Assembly: GCA_022457155.1 (NCBI GenBank)
Contig: JAJGOT010000020.1
Coordinates: 2,047,501-2,111,500, forward strand
From: Cladopsammia gracilis
Lineage: Eukaryota; Cnidaria; Anthozoa; Scleractinia; Dendrophylliidae
Direction: 5' to 3'
Length of the DNA stretch: 64,000 bases
Under the pieces are notes generated by a model, which was not told the origin of the DNA, did not search any database, and was given only the letters and a program-made list of their open reading frames with translations. Every line of letters begins with the position of its first letter. The first letter of the stretch is position 1. A program made the position numbers and the translations under genes. Of the stretch, positions 52,512-64,000 are shown in pieces.

Positions 52512-54590
52512 CGGGTGTTACGAAAACTTAGACCCTCGAAAACTAAGACCTAAGACCTAAGACCCATCTCAGTTTTCGTGATCACGAAAACTAAGACCCC
52601 GTAAATTTACCCGTAAATATAGCTTTGATCGCACTGTCTGTAACTACAATGGAAGATTAATATTTTCCAGTGAGACTTTCTCTCAATAAGGGGCCGCTTT
52701 TAAGTCGACCGAAATAAATTCAACATATCCGTTGCATGCCGCGACCCCGATTGGCGTGACCTCAAAATGTGACGCCTCAACCGGAAACTGAGGATTTGTT
52801 AGAAAATTAAAGTAGGGGGCGAGGGATTTGGTGGGGGAGGGGGAGGGGGGGGGGGGGGAGTTGGGGGGGAGGGAGAATTCTCAAGTTGTCTTTCTCGCAA
52901 TTAATAATTTCGTTGAAATTACTGTCATTTTGTGAATATGCTTAATTTGCTTCAGGCGGTCGGGGTGGTGATCTTCCGAAAAACAAGAGGCTAGCTGGTA
53001 GCCTGTACTCATGCGCTTGCATAAGGGATGGACCATTAGAAAAGTGATGGGGGGGGGGGGGGGGTGGGAACTTTGGGAGAGGCAAGAAATTTTTTTTTTG
53101 TCCACCTAAGGTGGAAATCTTTTTTTTTTTTTTTCACTCGATGGCTGGAATATTTTTTTTTTAATAGTTTTTTTTTTAATTGTCCTTGGGCAGATTTTTT
53201 TTTTTTTTTGCGATAATGCGTGGGAATATATTTTTTTTTCTTAATAATTTACTGGGGAAATTTTTTTTTTTTGCTTTTGCCCCACCCCCCCCCCCCCCAT
53301 CACTTTTCTAATGGTCCATCCCTAAGAACGTTTCATGGTTTATTTTAACTGGGTCACGCACCCCTTCACTCTCAACGAATTTTGCGTGACATGTAAGTCT
53401 TGTTTTGTTTACATAATATCAGATATCATTTATTACGACTGAATTTACAACTGAATTTAAACACGTTTTATTAGCATTTCTTCAAAACTAGCGACAACAC
53501 AAAGAAAAATTCAATCACAAATATTGATATCAACATAAATTCCCATCGAAAAATGTAATTTCTTTTCCGGTGAAGTCCAAATGTTGGTGGCTTCACTCGG
53601 CTATTTGAAAACAAGAACGTGATTACGGGCACGCCGAAATAAAGAGGTCGCGTGTCAACCAATCAGACCAGTGAAAGTCGTCCCGCGGGATACGGGAAAC
53701 TTTAAAAAAACAAGGCAATTTGTGACTACAAAAAGCGGGACGAAACGAAACCTTACCGAAACCTTGACTCATGCTGCTATGCGCATGAGTAAAAAAAAAA
53801 AAAAAACAAAAGAAGAAAAGAAAAGAAACGTCTGTAAATAGACTACTTGAGAATTATCACCCAACTCTTCCCCCCCCCCCCCGCCCCCCCCCCCCCCCCC
53901 CCCCCCCAAATACTCGGTTTCCGGTTAAGGCGTCACACATTCAAGTCACACATTCAAGTCACACATTCAAGTCACACATTCAAGTTATTATTGTCACGCC
54001 AATCAGGGTCGCTGCGTGAAACGGACATGTTAAATTTCGTTCGGTCGGCTTGAAAGCCCGTAATTGCGAAAAAGTCTCACTGGAAAATATCATTCTTCCA
54101 TTCAAGTTACAGTGCGATCAGCAAGTTGACATTATAGGCGTCGCTGACTAATAAATCTGGGGGTCTTAGTTTTCGGTCTTAGTTTTCGTGATCACGAAAA
54201 CTAAGACCCCGTAAATTTACCCGTAAATATAACTTTACATTCAAAGAAATAGACCGGACGGATGATATGGAATATAATATGAATTTATACGTATGCATTG
54301 TAATCTTAAGACCAAATGAAAGATAACGTAACCGATGCAAATGAAAGTATGATACGGTTTGCTAGAGTCAGATTCATTGTTGTTATTCTGAGCTTTATTG
54401 CAATCATTAATACTTCATTGTAGTTTCAGTGCGATCAACTGATTATAGGCGCCGCCGACCAATAAATCTGGGGGTCTTAGTTCACGAAAACTAAGACCGT
54501 GGGTTTTAGTTTTCGTGATCACGAAAACTAAGATGGGTCTTAGGTCTTAGGTCTTAGTTTTCGAGGGTCTTAGTTTTCGTAACACCCCAG
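52512..54590. repeat. Centre of the giant palindrome
   Basis: The region is bounded by GGGTGTTACGAAAAC and its complement. Perfect palindromes centred on CGTGATCACG, with AGTTTT/AAAACT flanks, occur near 52582, 54192 and 54520. In between are a Harbinger-type MITE, long G and C runs, and (at about 53325-53710) a further copy of the 57400-57710 sequence. It would act as the shared upstream region of the two head-to-head genes. Confidence 0.7.
53025..53322. mobile_element. 298-bp MITE with G-run arms, TAA target duplication
   Basis: GGGATGGACCATTAGAAAAG at the left is matched by its complement at the right, and TAA flanks both ends. G and C runs of 15 or more bases follow each arm, so base counts here are unreliable. 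TAA fits PIF/Harbinger. Confidence 0.82.
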
Positions 54591-54922
54591 GGCTAGTTTA
54601 TCATAATACTGAGTAATTATAATTGTTGTAATTTAACCCACGAGTTGTTGTCACAAGGAGATAAAGCCTGGCTTTCACTAGCGACGAAAGCATAAACATA
54701 ATCGTCTAGTGAAAAGGAACATTCACATAAGCATAGGATTGATCGTTATGCTAATTTCGATCCATTTCTGTTTAACAGATTAACCACTCCTTTAAATCGT
54801 GCCGCCGTAACATAACACCCCAATTATCAGAAGAGAGATATTCCATAGGTCATTGTGTTTCGCAGCTAAAAACAAACGCTTTCTGTTTCGTCTGAAAGTC
54901 AAACAAATCGACCATCTTTGCC

Positions 54923-55075
54923 ATGGTTAGTCACAGGAAACGCAGCTTAATGACCCTCTCAATTGCCCAGCTTGTGATGTCCGCCATGTTTTTCATTCTC
55001 GGAATGATAGACGGACTTAAAATTCGCAATGGATATGTCAGCCTGTTGTTCACGCCATGTTGGATCGCTGCTATG
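54923..55075 (+). CDS. Exon 1 of the MS4A/CD20-like gene, right copy
   Basis: This is the mirror copy of the exon at 51965-52117, starting with the same MVSHRKRS and ending at a GTAAGC donor in phase 0. It differs by a few residues (for example KIRNG for KIRHG, and TPCWIAAM for PPCWIAAL). The remaining exons are expected beyond 64000, since 14529 already corresponds to 64000. The two copies are transcribed away from each other from starts about 2.8 kb apart. Confidence 0.6.
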
Positions 55076-55272
55076 GTAAGCATTCTCATGTCGTTGCTGT
55101 GTAGATTGCTGTGTTTGCCTATCATTAGAAGGATTTGCCCGCCAGTCAGAACTGTGATACAGTAGCGATAATTCGCAAATCCTTTCAAGAAGTTGGTTAA
55201 TTTACTCTTTTAAATTCCTTTTTATAATGGAAGGTTTTGTAATACCGGTATTTCCTCTATGCACGGAATGCA

Positions 55273-56858
55273 TACCTTATTATAGGAAATTAACGCTCCT
55301 GTAAATTAAGGTCTTTGAAATTAACGCGACTTAAATTAACGCGAATTGAAGGGAAAATTTCTTTTGAATAAAAGAAATTAACGCGAGAGAAGGAACCCAT
55401 TTTCAAAATGAAGAAAATTAACGCGATTATTGATGTCTCTAAATATATTTTGGCTGACTGTGTAATACAAGAAAAAAACGGGATGCCCGAGAACCGCTTT
55501 TCTGAAAGCAAGAATGAACTGGAAATATTGCAGACGATATATCTTTAAAGCTTTTACATTGTAAAATATTGAAAACTAGTGTGCAGAAAGAGAAGGTTAT
55601 TGTTTCCTAGTTGCTATTATGTGTTCGGACGGTATCCAGAATTTGGGGTGAAATTAAGGTCTTGGAAATTAACGCTCCACTTAAATAATGTCGCGGAAAT
55701 TAAAAATTAACGCGACTTAAATTAACGCGAATTTTGAGAATTCGCGTTAATTTCATGGAGCGTTAATTTCCTATAACAAGACGCTGTGGGAGCGTATACT
55801 TGGGCGTCGTTATATTATGTATTAGGCGTATTGGAATGAAAATATCTTAGAAAATCTTCATGCACGTCAGTTTAGGGTTTGATGATAGGGAGTGCACTGA
55901 GTATTGGGATAGTCGTGGAACACGTGAGAACTTACGTGAAGTGCGGGTGCAAGGCTTATATTTAACGCTTGTAGAATTTGGAAAAGCTTAATTGTGGCCA
56001 GCGAAACTGCAAGGAAAACAGAGAATTCATGGCAGCGCATATTCTGTATTCAGGTTTCAAATTACCCTTTTATCTTCACATTTGGTAAACATGAAGTTCA
56101 GAAAGAATTTTAAACATGAATTTTGCGTGACGCTGGCACTTGGGGCCCTTGTTTACACAAAGTGACCTATTTTGGTTTCGTTCGCTTTCTGACTGAAAAC
56201 TCACTCCACTCGAAATCTTTCCATAGCCGTTCACAGCCAGCCGTTCGAAATTTTTGTTCTGTTTCGGCCGTTCACTTCAAGCCGTTCAAAATAATTGTTC
56301 AGGCGTTCAAATGAAATTCGATCTGTTGGCAGATCTCGTTGCCTAGCACGTGATCAAGATCTGCCGTGAAGAAATTCTTCTTTCTTGTTGCACCTTTCTC
56401 GATGAAGTGCGAAAGTTATTGTATTGTTATATCTAGAAGAACTAGTCGTTTGGAACTGTATTTTTGTAATGGACGATTCTATATAAGTGACGATTTGTCT
56501 GCCCGTTTTAGCGCACGGATGGGAAATTGTCATAAATCGGACCGTTCCATTCTAAAGAGTCTAAAGATGTACATGTACCTTTGAGAATTCATAACTCGAA
56601 TAATATTCCATCGATTCAATTGAATTAAAAACTGAATAACGGCTACAGAGTAAGCAATAAAGATATCAGAATTTATCTGTCACTATAATTTAATTTTCGC
56701 CGGAGAGAATATCAAGAAAGCGTTGAAGCTAGCCGAGACGCCAGCTGACCAGTATCCTTCTCCTCGTTACGCTTGACTGAGTTCGACGCACGCGCATTAG
56801 AGCCCAATTGCAAATTCGTGCACTACCAACTTGGGCTCTCTGCCCAAGTAATAAGGTA
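55273..56858. mobile_element. 1.6-kb insertion unique to the right arm, with nested MITE
   Basis: TACCTTATTA at the left and TAATAAGGTA at the right bracket sequence missing from the left arm. Nested at 55281-55775 are inverted ends TATAGGAAATTAACGCTCC and multiple AAATTAACGCGA units. No supported gene is present. Confidence 0.65.
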
Positions 56859-57239
56859 CTAAGTTTAGTCTCAATTATCAATTATCTCACCACATCAGGT
56901 ACAAAAGTCACTGTCAGTTTTACCGTTTTCTGTTCGCTTTATCATCGGAGTCACACATCAGATGTAAGTTTTCGATCGGTTAACTCTCATTACGTGTATT
57001 TTTCTCATGTTAATAAGTATATATATTTTTTTTATCTCAGTGGACTTGTAACTTTTATTCCATGAGCTCGTCAAGAACAATTAGGCAACAAACCACTTGA
57101 AAACCACGTATTGCAAGATATGTGGCGATATTGCGGGCAAATCGCAGCCGAAAAATGTTTGCAAATATAACCTCAGTACACATGCGGAAGAATTGTATTT
57201 GGCACGTATGGAAAAGCGAAGTTAAATATATTTAACTTA

Positions 57240-58890
57240 TACGCTTAAAGACAGATTTTATAAAACACGCTACATTTACATGGGTTACCGCCAAGATGCA
57301 CAATTTCCTCATCCACATAATATAGGAAACAGGCAGAAAGAACTAGATAAGCGCATTTATTTAATCAAGACAGCCGCGACTGTATGTACACAAGAGGCTA
57401 CACTGGTAGCCCATACTCATGCGCTTGCATAGGTTTTACGGTCTATTTTAACTGAGTCACGCACCCCTTCCCCCTCAACGAAAACTAACGAGATAGCAAA
57501 GAAAAAGTCAATCACAAATTCATATCAACATAAATTCCCATCGAAAAATGTGATTTCTTTTACGGTAAAGTCCAAATGCTAATGGCTTGACTCGGTTATT
57601 TGAAAACGAGAACGTGATTATGGGCACGCCGAAATCACGAAGTCGCGTGTCAACCATTCAGACCAGTGAAAGTCGTCCCGCGGGAAACGGGAAACATAAA
57701 AACAATCAAAGTGCCCTTCAGGCTATCTCCTGTAAGTTTTTCCCATCATGCAATGCTGTCATATTATGTCCGAATATTGATTTTGATGTTGCATTTGGGC
57801 ATTTAGGTTAGAGTGCGTGGTTTCTTGAGTTCAATTTCTCTCTTTTGACAATTTTGTTTGCATGTAATTGGTAATGGTTATGCAGTCCTCTTGTCTTGTG
57901 TCTGTAGCAAGTTTCAGTAGTTTTAACTGGTCTGGATTTTCACTTGAGTTATTATCAATAGCCTCATACAAACATTGTGTTACTGTTGTCTTCCCTAAAC
58001 CTGCGCCAGTACTTAAAAATAGTGTCAATTGCTTCTCGTCGTTTTTAACAGAGAGTAACATGTGGTAAAAAGAAACTCCATTTGTTCTCTGTTCAAAGAT
58101 TGAACAAGTTCTCTATAATTGTTATCAGTCATCCATACGATTAATTACCAGCTTTACTTAAAAGATTGTACCTTGGTGATTTTTATGTAAACATGGGTTA
58201 AAACAACAGTGAAGTGCTAGATCCTTGTGTACTGACTGGAACATTGTAATTGAGTTTATATGATAAAACAATTTCAAGTATAATAATTTTTCGAACTTAG
58301 ATCAGAAAATTCATGTTCCCAATTGGTAATACTGATTTATCAGTACTTATCAACAGTATTTCAAAACAGCAAGACTCGTACAGGAACATATTTTCAAGAC
58401 GTAATCAAATTGTACTCGAAAATTCTACTGTTTCCTCATTTTAAAAAGCACGAAATCTGGTATGAAGGAAGCTAAACAACTCCTTAGTCGTGTTTTAAAA
58501 AACTCCTACTAAACCTAAGTGAGCTGTATCCACCTACGGATGTCTCAGTGGAGGGTCTCAATGGCGTTAACCGGACGTTAGCTGTAAAACTTTAGCTAAC
58601 CAAATTTTAGTCGTTAGTCGTAGCAACTGAAATATTTAAAGCCTTAGTCGTAAAAAAGTTAACCGTGTATTGGGTGCGGAATAAATGTTCCTGTAAATCT
58701 CACGTTGAGCGGTCACAACAGCAAAAGAATATTCAAGTTATACTTCAACTCCGATGAACGGTTAGCTACGATCGATAGAAAACGTGTTGGACTTTGTCCT
58801 GGATTAATGTGCAGCTCAGTTAAATGTTTATAGTTGTGATTGAATTGTAACGCGAGCCGATTGTTGAGTATTAAAACAAACGGCACTAAG
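57240..58890. repeat. Right arm block mirroring 45.9-49.2 kb
   Basis: The sequence mirrors 48970-49220, 48858-48970, 48164-48518 and 45936-46975 in turn, without the left-arm insertions. It is the uninterrupted version of this region. Confidence 0.85.
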
Positions 58891-59628
58891 TACGGTAACA
58901 ATATTTTTACCGCGAATCTTCCCATTTTTTGTAATCCCTGCTAAAATAAAACTACCCAAAGTTGCATTCCTCCTTTCGAGTAAAATTCTCATACAACTTT
59001 GTCCTCTGTTCTCATTATTGAGATCATCATCAATCTTATCATCAAAATATTTTTCAGCTGGAAATCCAGTTTTTGTAAACTTACTGAGTATTCATACCTT
59101 CACCTTAACTTTTGTTTGAATGTCACTATTAACAGTTATACCAAGAACAGAAATCAACTAAACACAGTTGCTCAAGCTTGGCATTTTAATTCTTGGATCT
59201 TAGACACTTATACATCTCAGTGTGATGAAGAAACGCTTTCTCACAAGCCTTGCATGTCGCAGACTATGGACACTAACTCACGGCCTATTTACTGATCATA
59301 ATATTTCCACAGTGGTAACATATTAACTTCAGCCGATTGCCATTTATTTTGCAATACGAGTCTGAGCCAAAGAAACCCTATTAATCATGGCCATGGCATG
59401 AAATTCTCCGGAATCCTGTCATCAGAGAGATTATCCGAAGATCAATGGGTCAATCGAGCAAAGTGCACAGAAGTATAGATAGATAATTGCGACTTCACAT
59501 CCTAATAGTGATCTATAGCAAAGGAGGAATACCTCGTAGACATAGTGCTTGGGAAACTGGCTATTTTAAAGGCTTATATACTTTTTGCGACTGGTTGGAG
59601 TCGTGTTTGGCCTGTGGTCTTTTTATAC

Positions 59629-60222
59629 TACAGTTGAACCTCTCTAATAGGGACACCGAAAGGGCAGAGCAAAGTGTCCGTATTAGAGAGGTGTTCGTAT
59701 TAGAGAGGTCACTACGATGACGTCACTTTTAAGACTCCACTGACAGTTTTGGTTCAGTAACTAAAAACAGGCCCAAACTCGTATTTTAACTGTATCAAAA
59801 TTGATTAATATACAGCATTGAGACACTCAAGTCTATCAGTGGCGTACTACATTGTATAATTCTCAACTACACTGAATGCATACGAATCTGACGAATCACT
59901 GTTGTGAAAAAGTAATATAAAGTACAATTCTGAAAACGTCTTTCGATATATGTTTGTAACCACAAACAGGAAATTGTATTACTTACTCAAACTAATCATC
60001 ACTTGATCACCGGATTGTCCGCAATAAAGAGGTTACGTTTATATGAATTTGCTCTTTGGGGCCGAGATTTAGTGTCCGTTGTCCGTATTAGAGAGGGTCC
60101 GTATTACAGAGGTCTTTTTTAAAGAAAATATGTGATAATTTTGTCGGGACAAAGGAAACTGTCCGCAATAGAGAGGTGTCCGTATTAGAGAGGTGTCCGT
60201 AAGGAGAGTTTCGACTGTACTT
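59629..60222. mobile_element. Non-autonomous element with GTCCGTATTAGAGAGG termini
   Basis: ACAGTTGAACCTCTCTAATA at the left is matched by inverted GAGAGTTTCGACTGTA at the right, with several GTGTCCGTATTAGAGAGG units inside. Only its left 170 bp has a mirror at 25920-26090, so the left-arm copy is truncated or the arms recombined there. Confidence 0.55.
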
Positions 60223-62080
60223 TATAAAGAGTTCTTGAAGCGTAAGTAAGCCATTCCACAGATTCGAATACCAGGTATATTAAACCATCAATAGGAAAAA
60301 TCTAAGGACTACCCGGGCGTCAATTTTCTGACCAAAAAACAGACCAAAATGAACCAAAATGTGGCCTAAAAAAGTAAAAACAAAAATTAACCAAAACTCC
60401 GAACCTCACTGAAACCTAACTGTTTGACACTGGCTTGTATCGTTTGACATTTTAAGCCTATTTGACAAGCATAGGTTTGAGCCTGAAAATTAACAAAAAT
60501 TGAACCAAAATCAAAGCGGGCCAACTGGCAAAATACATGTAATCCTAACACCCTACACTGTACGAGAATCAGAAGAAATGTTCTACTATACTAATAACTC
60601 ACTTTTTGTCGCTTAGTCTTCAGTAAAACAGTCCCCTTGATGAAATAAAATTATTTTATTCACATCTTACATACAGCGTTCGTGAAATTGTTTCTGATCG
60701 CTTTTACAAGCACGCTTATTGATAAATTCTATATTCGTTTGTCAACCTACAATAAAATTAAAAGCATTAGTTCAGAAAACCTCTTGTTGTTTAGTCCGTC
60801 TTTTCTAACTTATAGTTATAAGCAAATAAGGTAAATTAACCGAGGACATTTTTAACTTAAAGGGACACTGTCCCGACAGAAATATCGTGCCTGTTTTTAT
60901 GATTATGGCCAGGAGCTTGCCTTAGCTTGCCTTATCATCTGAAAATAGGAAGAAAAAAATCGCCAAAAGTGATGAACGCAGAGAAATACGAATTAAAAAG
61001 ACAAAATGACAACTTAAAATCTCAAAATTCAATCAGAATCGAAACTTTGAATATTTCTTGGCCGCCTGTCACGAAATCAAAATTGATGAATAATTATCAA
61101 CTTCCCGATTCTTTTAATCCCGCACTTTTCTCCGAACCACCGCTTCTGTTTTTCTCTTTAGAATCATTTTATCAAATTTAGTTATATATTTGGTGGCATT
61201 TGGCGATATAACGTGGAAATTAATAAACACGTTATTTTCTGTGCAGAATTGTATTAAACTTAAACTTAATTCAATTAAAACTTGTACAAGCTTACAAAGA
61301 TTCGTTCCTGTACCCCTCCTGTACCCTTCCTGTACCCTTGCTGTACCCTTCCTGTACCCCTATCATTTGATCACAACAGTAAACACGGTTATCTATTTGC
61401 TTTTTTATATATGACACCACATTATTCGAACGCAAAAACAAAGTGGATTTACGAACACGAAGATGAACCAAACGTAAAATCGTTTTTAGAGGAAACCTTT
61501 GCTTCCGAAAAAAGCCAACAAAGCTTTATGACTGTGCTACGGCCTTTATAGTGAATTCGCGCTACGTCCGTAAAGTAATTTCATTCTAATATTTCTTGAT
61601 TCAGTCTTATTATTTGTGGAGAACATGGATTTGAGTTGTTCCAAATAAAACGGCTTTTGTTGACATCAATGATTTGATGAAACCTTAATGCGTTTTGTTG
61701 TTATTAAATGTATTTGAACTTAAACAGAGTGCGGGTTTATTGTTTTAGTAACGCATGAAATTGGTTGCTTTGTTTATTTTTCCGAGGTGCTAATTTTTCA
61801 TGCAAATGTTCGTATAATTAAAAGTTTGAAATTTGAAGCTACCGTTAAAGTTATAAAAGTTTTAATACCTCTCGACCAGAGAGGCATTAAGACTTGATAT
61901 GTCCCGTTTGTCCCTTTTGTCCTGATAGTCCTCGTTTTGTCCTTTTTGTCCTTAAATTTTCCCTGGTGTTCTAGTTTTGTCCTTTTCTTTTTAAGTTAAA
62001 CCTTTCTTAAAGGTCTTCATCTGTGTGACTTGAATGTTTCGGAACCCTCTAATTAGTTTTATTCGGTTATAATATCCACA

Positions 62081-62152
62081 GCTTTGATGGTCTAGTGGTA
62101 GAGACACTGCGTTGTGGCCGCAGTAACCCAGGTTCGAGTCCTGGTCAAGGCA
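62081..62152 (+). tRNA. tRNA-His (anticodon GTG)
   Basis: All four stems pair: acceptor GCTTTGA/TCAAGGC (one G-U), D stem GTCT/AGAC, anticodon stem CTGCG/CGCAG around TTGTGGC, and T stem CCAGG/CCTGG around TTCGAGT. The anticodon is GTG. TTTT follows at 62157-62160 as a Pol III terminator. It lies in the duplicated arm, so it may be a dispersed copy or SINE source and not the main gene. Confidence 0.82.
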
Positions 62153-63097
62153 TGTTGTTTTGCTCTATATGTCTGAAAAGTATATCTGTGTCAGTTGTGT
62201 TTAGTTTTGAAGTGAGTTGGAATAGCGGGCAAGTTTGGGCAAACCTATTGTTCCTATTGTCTCAGAATAACACAAAAGGGATAGGTAAAGGATGGGCAAA
62301 CAACGTGTAAAGGCTTGATTGGCAGGTTATTACATATGCAGGAAGGGATATTGTGACGTCATTGACTAGGCACCTAATCCAAATGAGGATGCAGGAAATC
62401 CAAATAGTATACAACAAGACGAAAGGTATAGGAATTGACTAGGCACTTATTAGTATGCGGGAAGGCATATTGTGACCTCATTGACTAGACACCTAGTCAC
62501 CTAGTCACCTAGTCCATCGCGCGGTTAATTCTGACCTTCTACACAAATTCACTAAAAAGTCTATTAATAGTATCTAACAAAAATTTTGCTAACAAAAATG
62601 CACAAAGAATGCATGTTAGCTCACATAATACTCCTGTAAGTTAAACATTTACTTACAGGAGATAAAAATGGCAATTTGTGACTACGAAAAGAAATTCGAC
62701 CGAATCCTAGACTACTCATGGCGCGCGCGAGCATGAGGAAATATAGTTTTTGTTCGATCAAATCTACATTTAACAAGAAGCTGTACACAGCTTGAACTCG
62801 TGGCGCCTTTAACTCATTGGAGCATTGATTCCCGAGTGTTTTGAGTGCTTTTACGGAGAAACTTAAGCTTAAAATTATGTCTAATCAAAAGGTCCTAAGA
62901 GCCAACCCGTGAAGAAGAAATGCTAACGCGTATCGCATTATTGCGGTAAGCTTATGTTTTCACAGACACGGTTTGATATTTTTTTAAAAAATTAAACGTT
63001 TGGATTTTTGACGAACGCAAAGAGAGAAAAAAAACAGTTTATCACTTTCATAATGTCCAGTCCGAAGAAAAGAAAAAAAAAAGAAAAAATAAAGGAC

Positions 63098-63166
63098 CCT
63101 AGCGTGACTCGAACTCGGGCCTTGCGCGCACTAAGCCACAACCTCAATCCACTACACTATCGAACA
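63098..63166 (-). pseudogene. tRNA-like / SINE head, right arm copy
   Basis: It mirrors 15361-15432, with GACTCGAACTCGGGC as the B-box region read in complement. The T arm is distorted in the same way as the left copy, so the defect predates the duplication. Confidence 0.45.
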
Positions 63167-64000
63167 ATTCAACTCAAACTCGTGTTTCGTTTGAAAAATC
63201 ATTCCAGATCGATTTTAATATTGCACTAAAGACTCCAAATGCGAAACATTTTTAAGTTTAAGCTAAAGCTGTGTCTTAGCAGTGAACATTTTCAGTTGTG
63301 TCAAATTGTGTGTGATCAATTTTTTTATGCACACATTAAGCAAGTTATACTGATTACATCGAAGAAAAACTCAATACATTTTCTAGCTAACAGTTACATT
63401 ATGAGAATATATTCCGTTGAAATTTACCGGTTTTTTGCCATTGTTAGTTGCATTTGTAGACGCATGTGAATGCAGTTGCATGTTTTGTTCCCCTGAGTTA
63501 ATTGACAACGTAAAATATCCTCTTTCTTATTGGCGGGATGCGGAAACAGTTGAAATCTATGCCTCTTAATTAAGGAGTCAGGACTCAGTTGACTGATTGA
63601 CGTGAAATGGCGAGTGAGTGTGTGAATCAATGAATGATAGCTTATAATTATGCAATAATATTCATTAAAGTGCTATGATTTAATACTTCCTTATGGCCTG
63701 GTCGCCCTACAGTCAAAATAAAAAATTAGCCCGTGCAAAATGACGTAAAAACTAAAACATTCCACAAAAAGCGTATCCCACGAACCTTTCTACTAGACAC
63801 AAAAGAGATTAATTATACTCTTTAAGATTCGGCTTTCTTTATTTGTTTGTATGATTTTATTGATATTACTCTCAGGAACCCCACTCAGGAAAAATTCGAC
63901 CACAAGGCGAATAAAATCTTGACGCTATGGTTCATTTACCTTAAAATAGAGGTACATATCGTTTATTTAACTAAACAGCTAGAGAACTTTATTTAAAATT

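Larger units (their letters stand above)
60855..64000. repeat. Outer right arm block of the giant inverted duplication
   Basis: It is the reverse complement of 14529-18087 with substitutions and indels. A TGTACCC(C/T)TCC minisatellite at 61310-61360 and the sequence up to about 61870 replace left-arm sequence 16650-17630. The similarity runs to the last base of the window. Confidence 0.9.

Noticed and set aside
52840..53930. G/C homopolymer tracts as G-quadruplex regulators
   Set aside because: The runs of 15 or more bases sit in MITE arms and are prone to sequencing error, so no functional claim is justified.

Overview
This is a 64-kb window of an animal nuclear genome. It is AT-rich, with introns, Pol III genes, LINE and Penelope fragments and many hairpin transposons. 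An anthozoan cnidarian such as a coral is my best guess, from the kinds of mobile elements present; that is inference. Two things dominate the window: an integrated Polinton/adintovirus-like element at the left, and a very large inverted duplication filling the rest.

Positions 1-11608 are the right-hand part of a Polinton (Maverick). On the minus strand lie a fibre-like protein and the packaging ATPase. From a divergent promoter carrying an 8-bp microsatellite, a plus-strand cluster encodes a PPxY-bearing minor virion protein, penton, a small basic protein, the double-jelly-roll hexon, a core-like protein, an adenain-like protease, a short zinc-ribbon ORF, a parvovirus-type phospholipase A2 and the chromodomain integrase. 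Two minus-strand genes follow: an acidic coiled-coil protein and a poxvirus VLTF3-like late transcription factor. DNA polymerase B is not in the window and probably lies beyond position 1. The seven virion genes from fibre to core protein all begin with TAAAATG. Protease, PLA2 and integrase lack it. PLA2 and integrase are instead joined to the ORF before them by textbook -1 frameshift signals: GGGAAAC plus a stem-loop, and AAAAAAC plus an H-type pseudoknot, each with a 6-nt spacer. The core-protease junction is a weaker third candidate. Together with VLTF3 this suggests an unusual expression programme with a poxvirus-like late initiator and a retrovirus-like frameshift cascade ending in integrase.

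Positions 11609-64000 are host DNA organised as an imperfect palindrome centred near 53.55 kb. Matching blocks are 14.5-18.1 with 60.9-64.0 kb, 25.9-26.2 with 59.5-59.8 kb, 45.9-49.2 with 57.2-58.9 kb, and 51.1-52.6 with 54.5-57.2 kb. The left arm is swollen by insertions that are missing from the right arm, so many transposon boundaries and target-site duplications can be read against an empty site. The palindrome carries two head-to-head copies of a four-transmembrane (MS4A/CD20-like) gene. The left copy runs on the minus strand from 52117 to about 12323. Exon 1 of the right copy starts at 54923 and the gene leaves the window. The structure is either a real inverted segmental duplication or two haplotypes joined head to head by the assembler.

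Notable elements in the left arm are a complete IS630/Tc1-type transposon with a PB1/zinc-knuckle partner gene (36510-39584), two fold-back elements with tandem repeats in their termini (19864-22419 and 41572-44572), CR1-like LINE and Penelope remnants, a 139-bp satellite (27.2-28.4 kb) and a CGTACG-rich satellite (26.3-26.8 kb). An intact-looking tRNA-His lies at 62081-62152, with a decayed mirror copy at 16368-16439.
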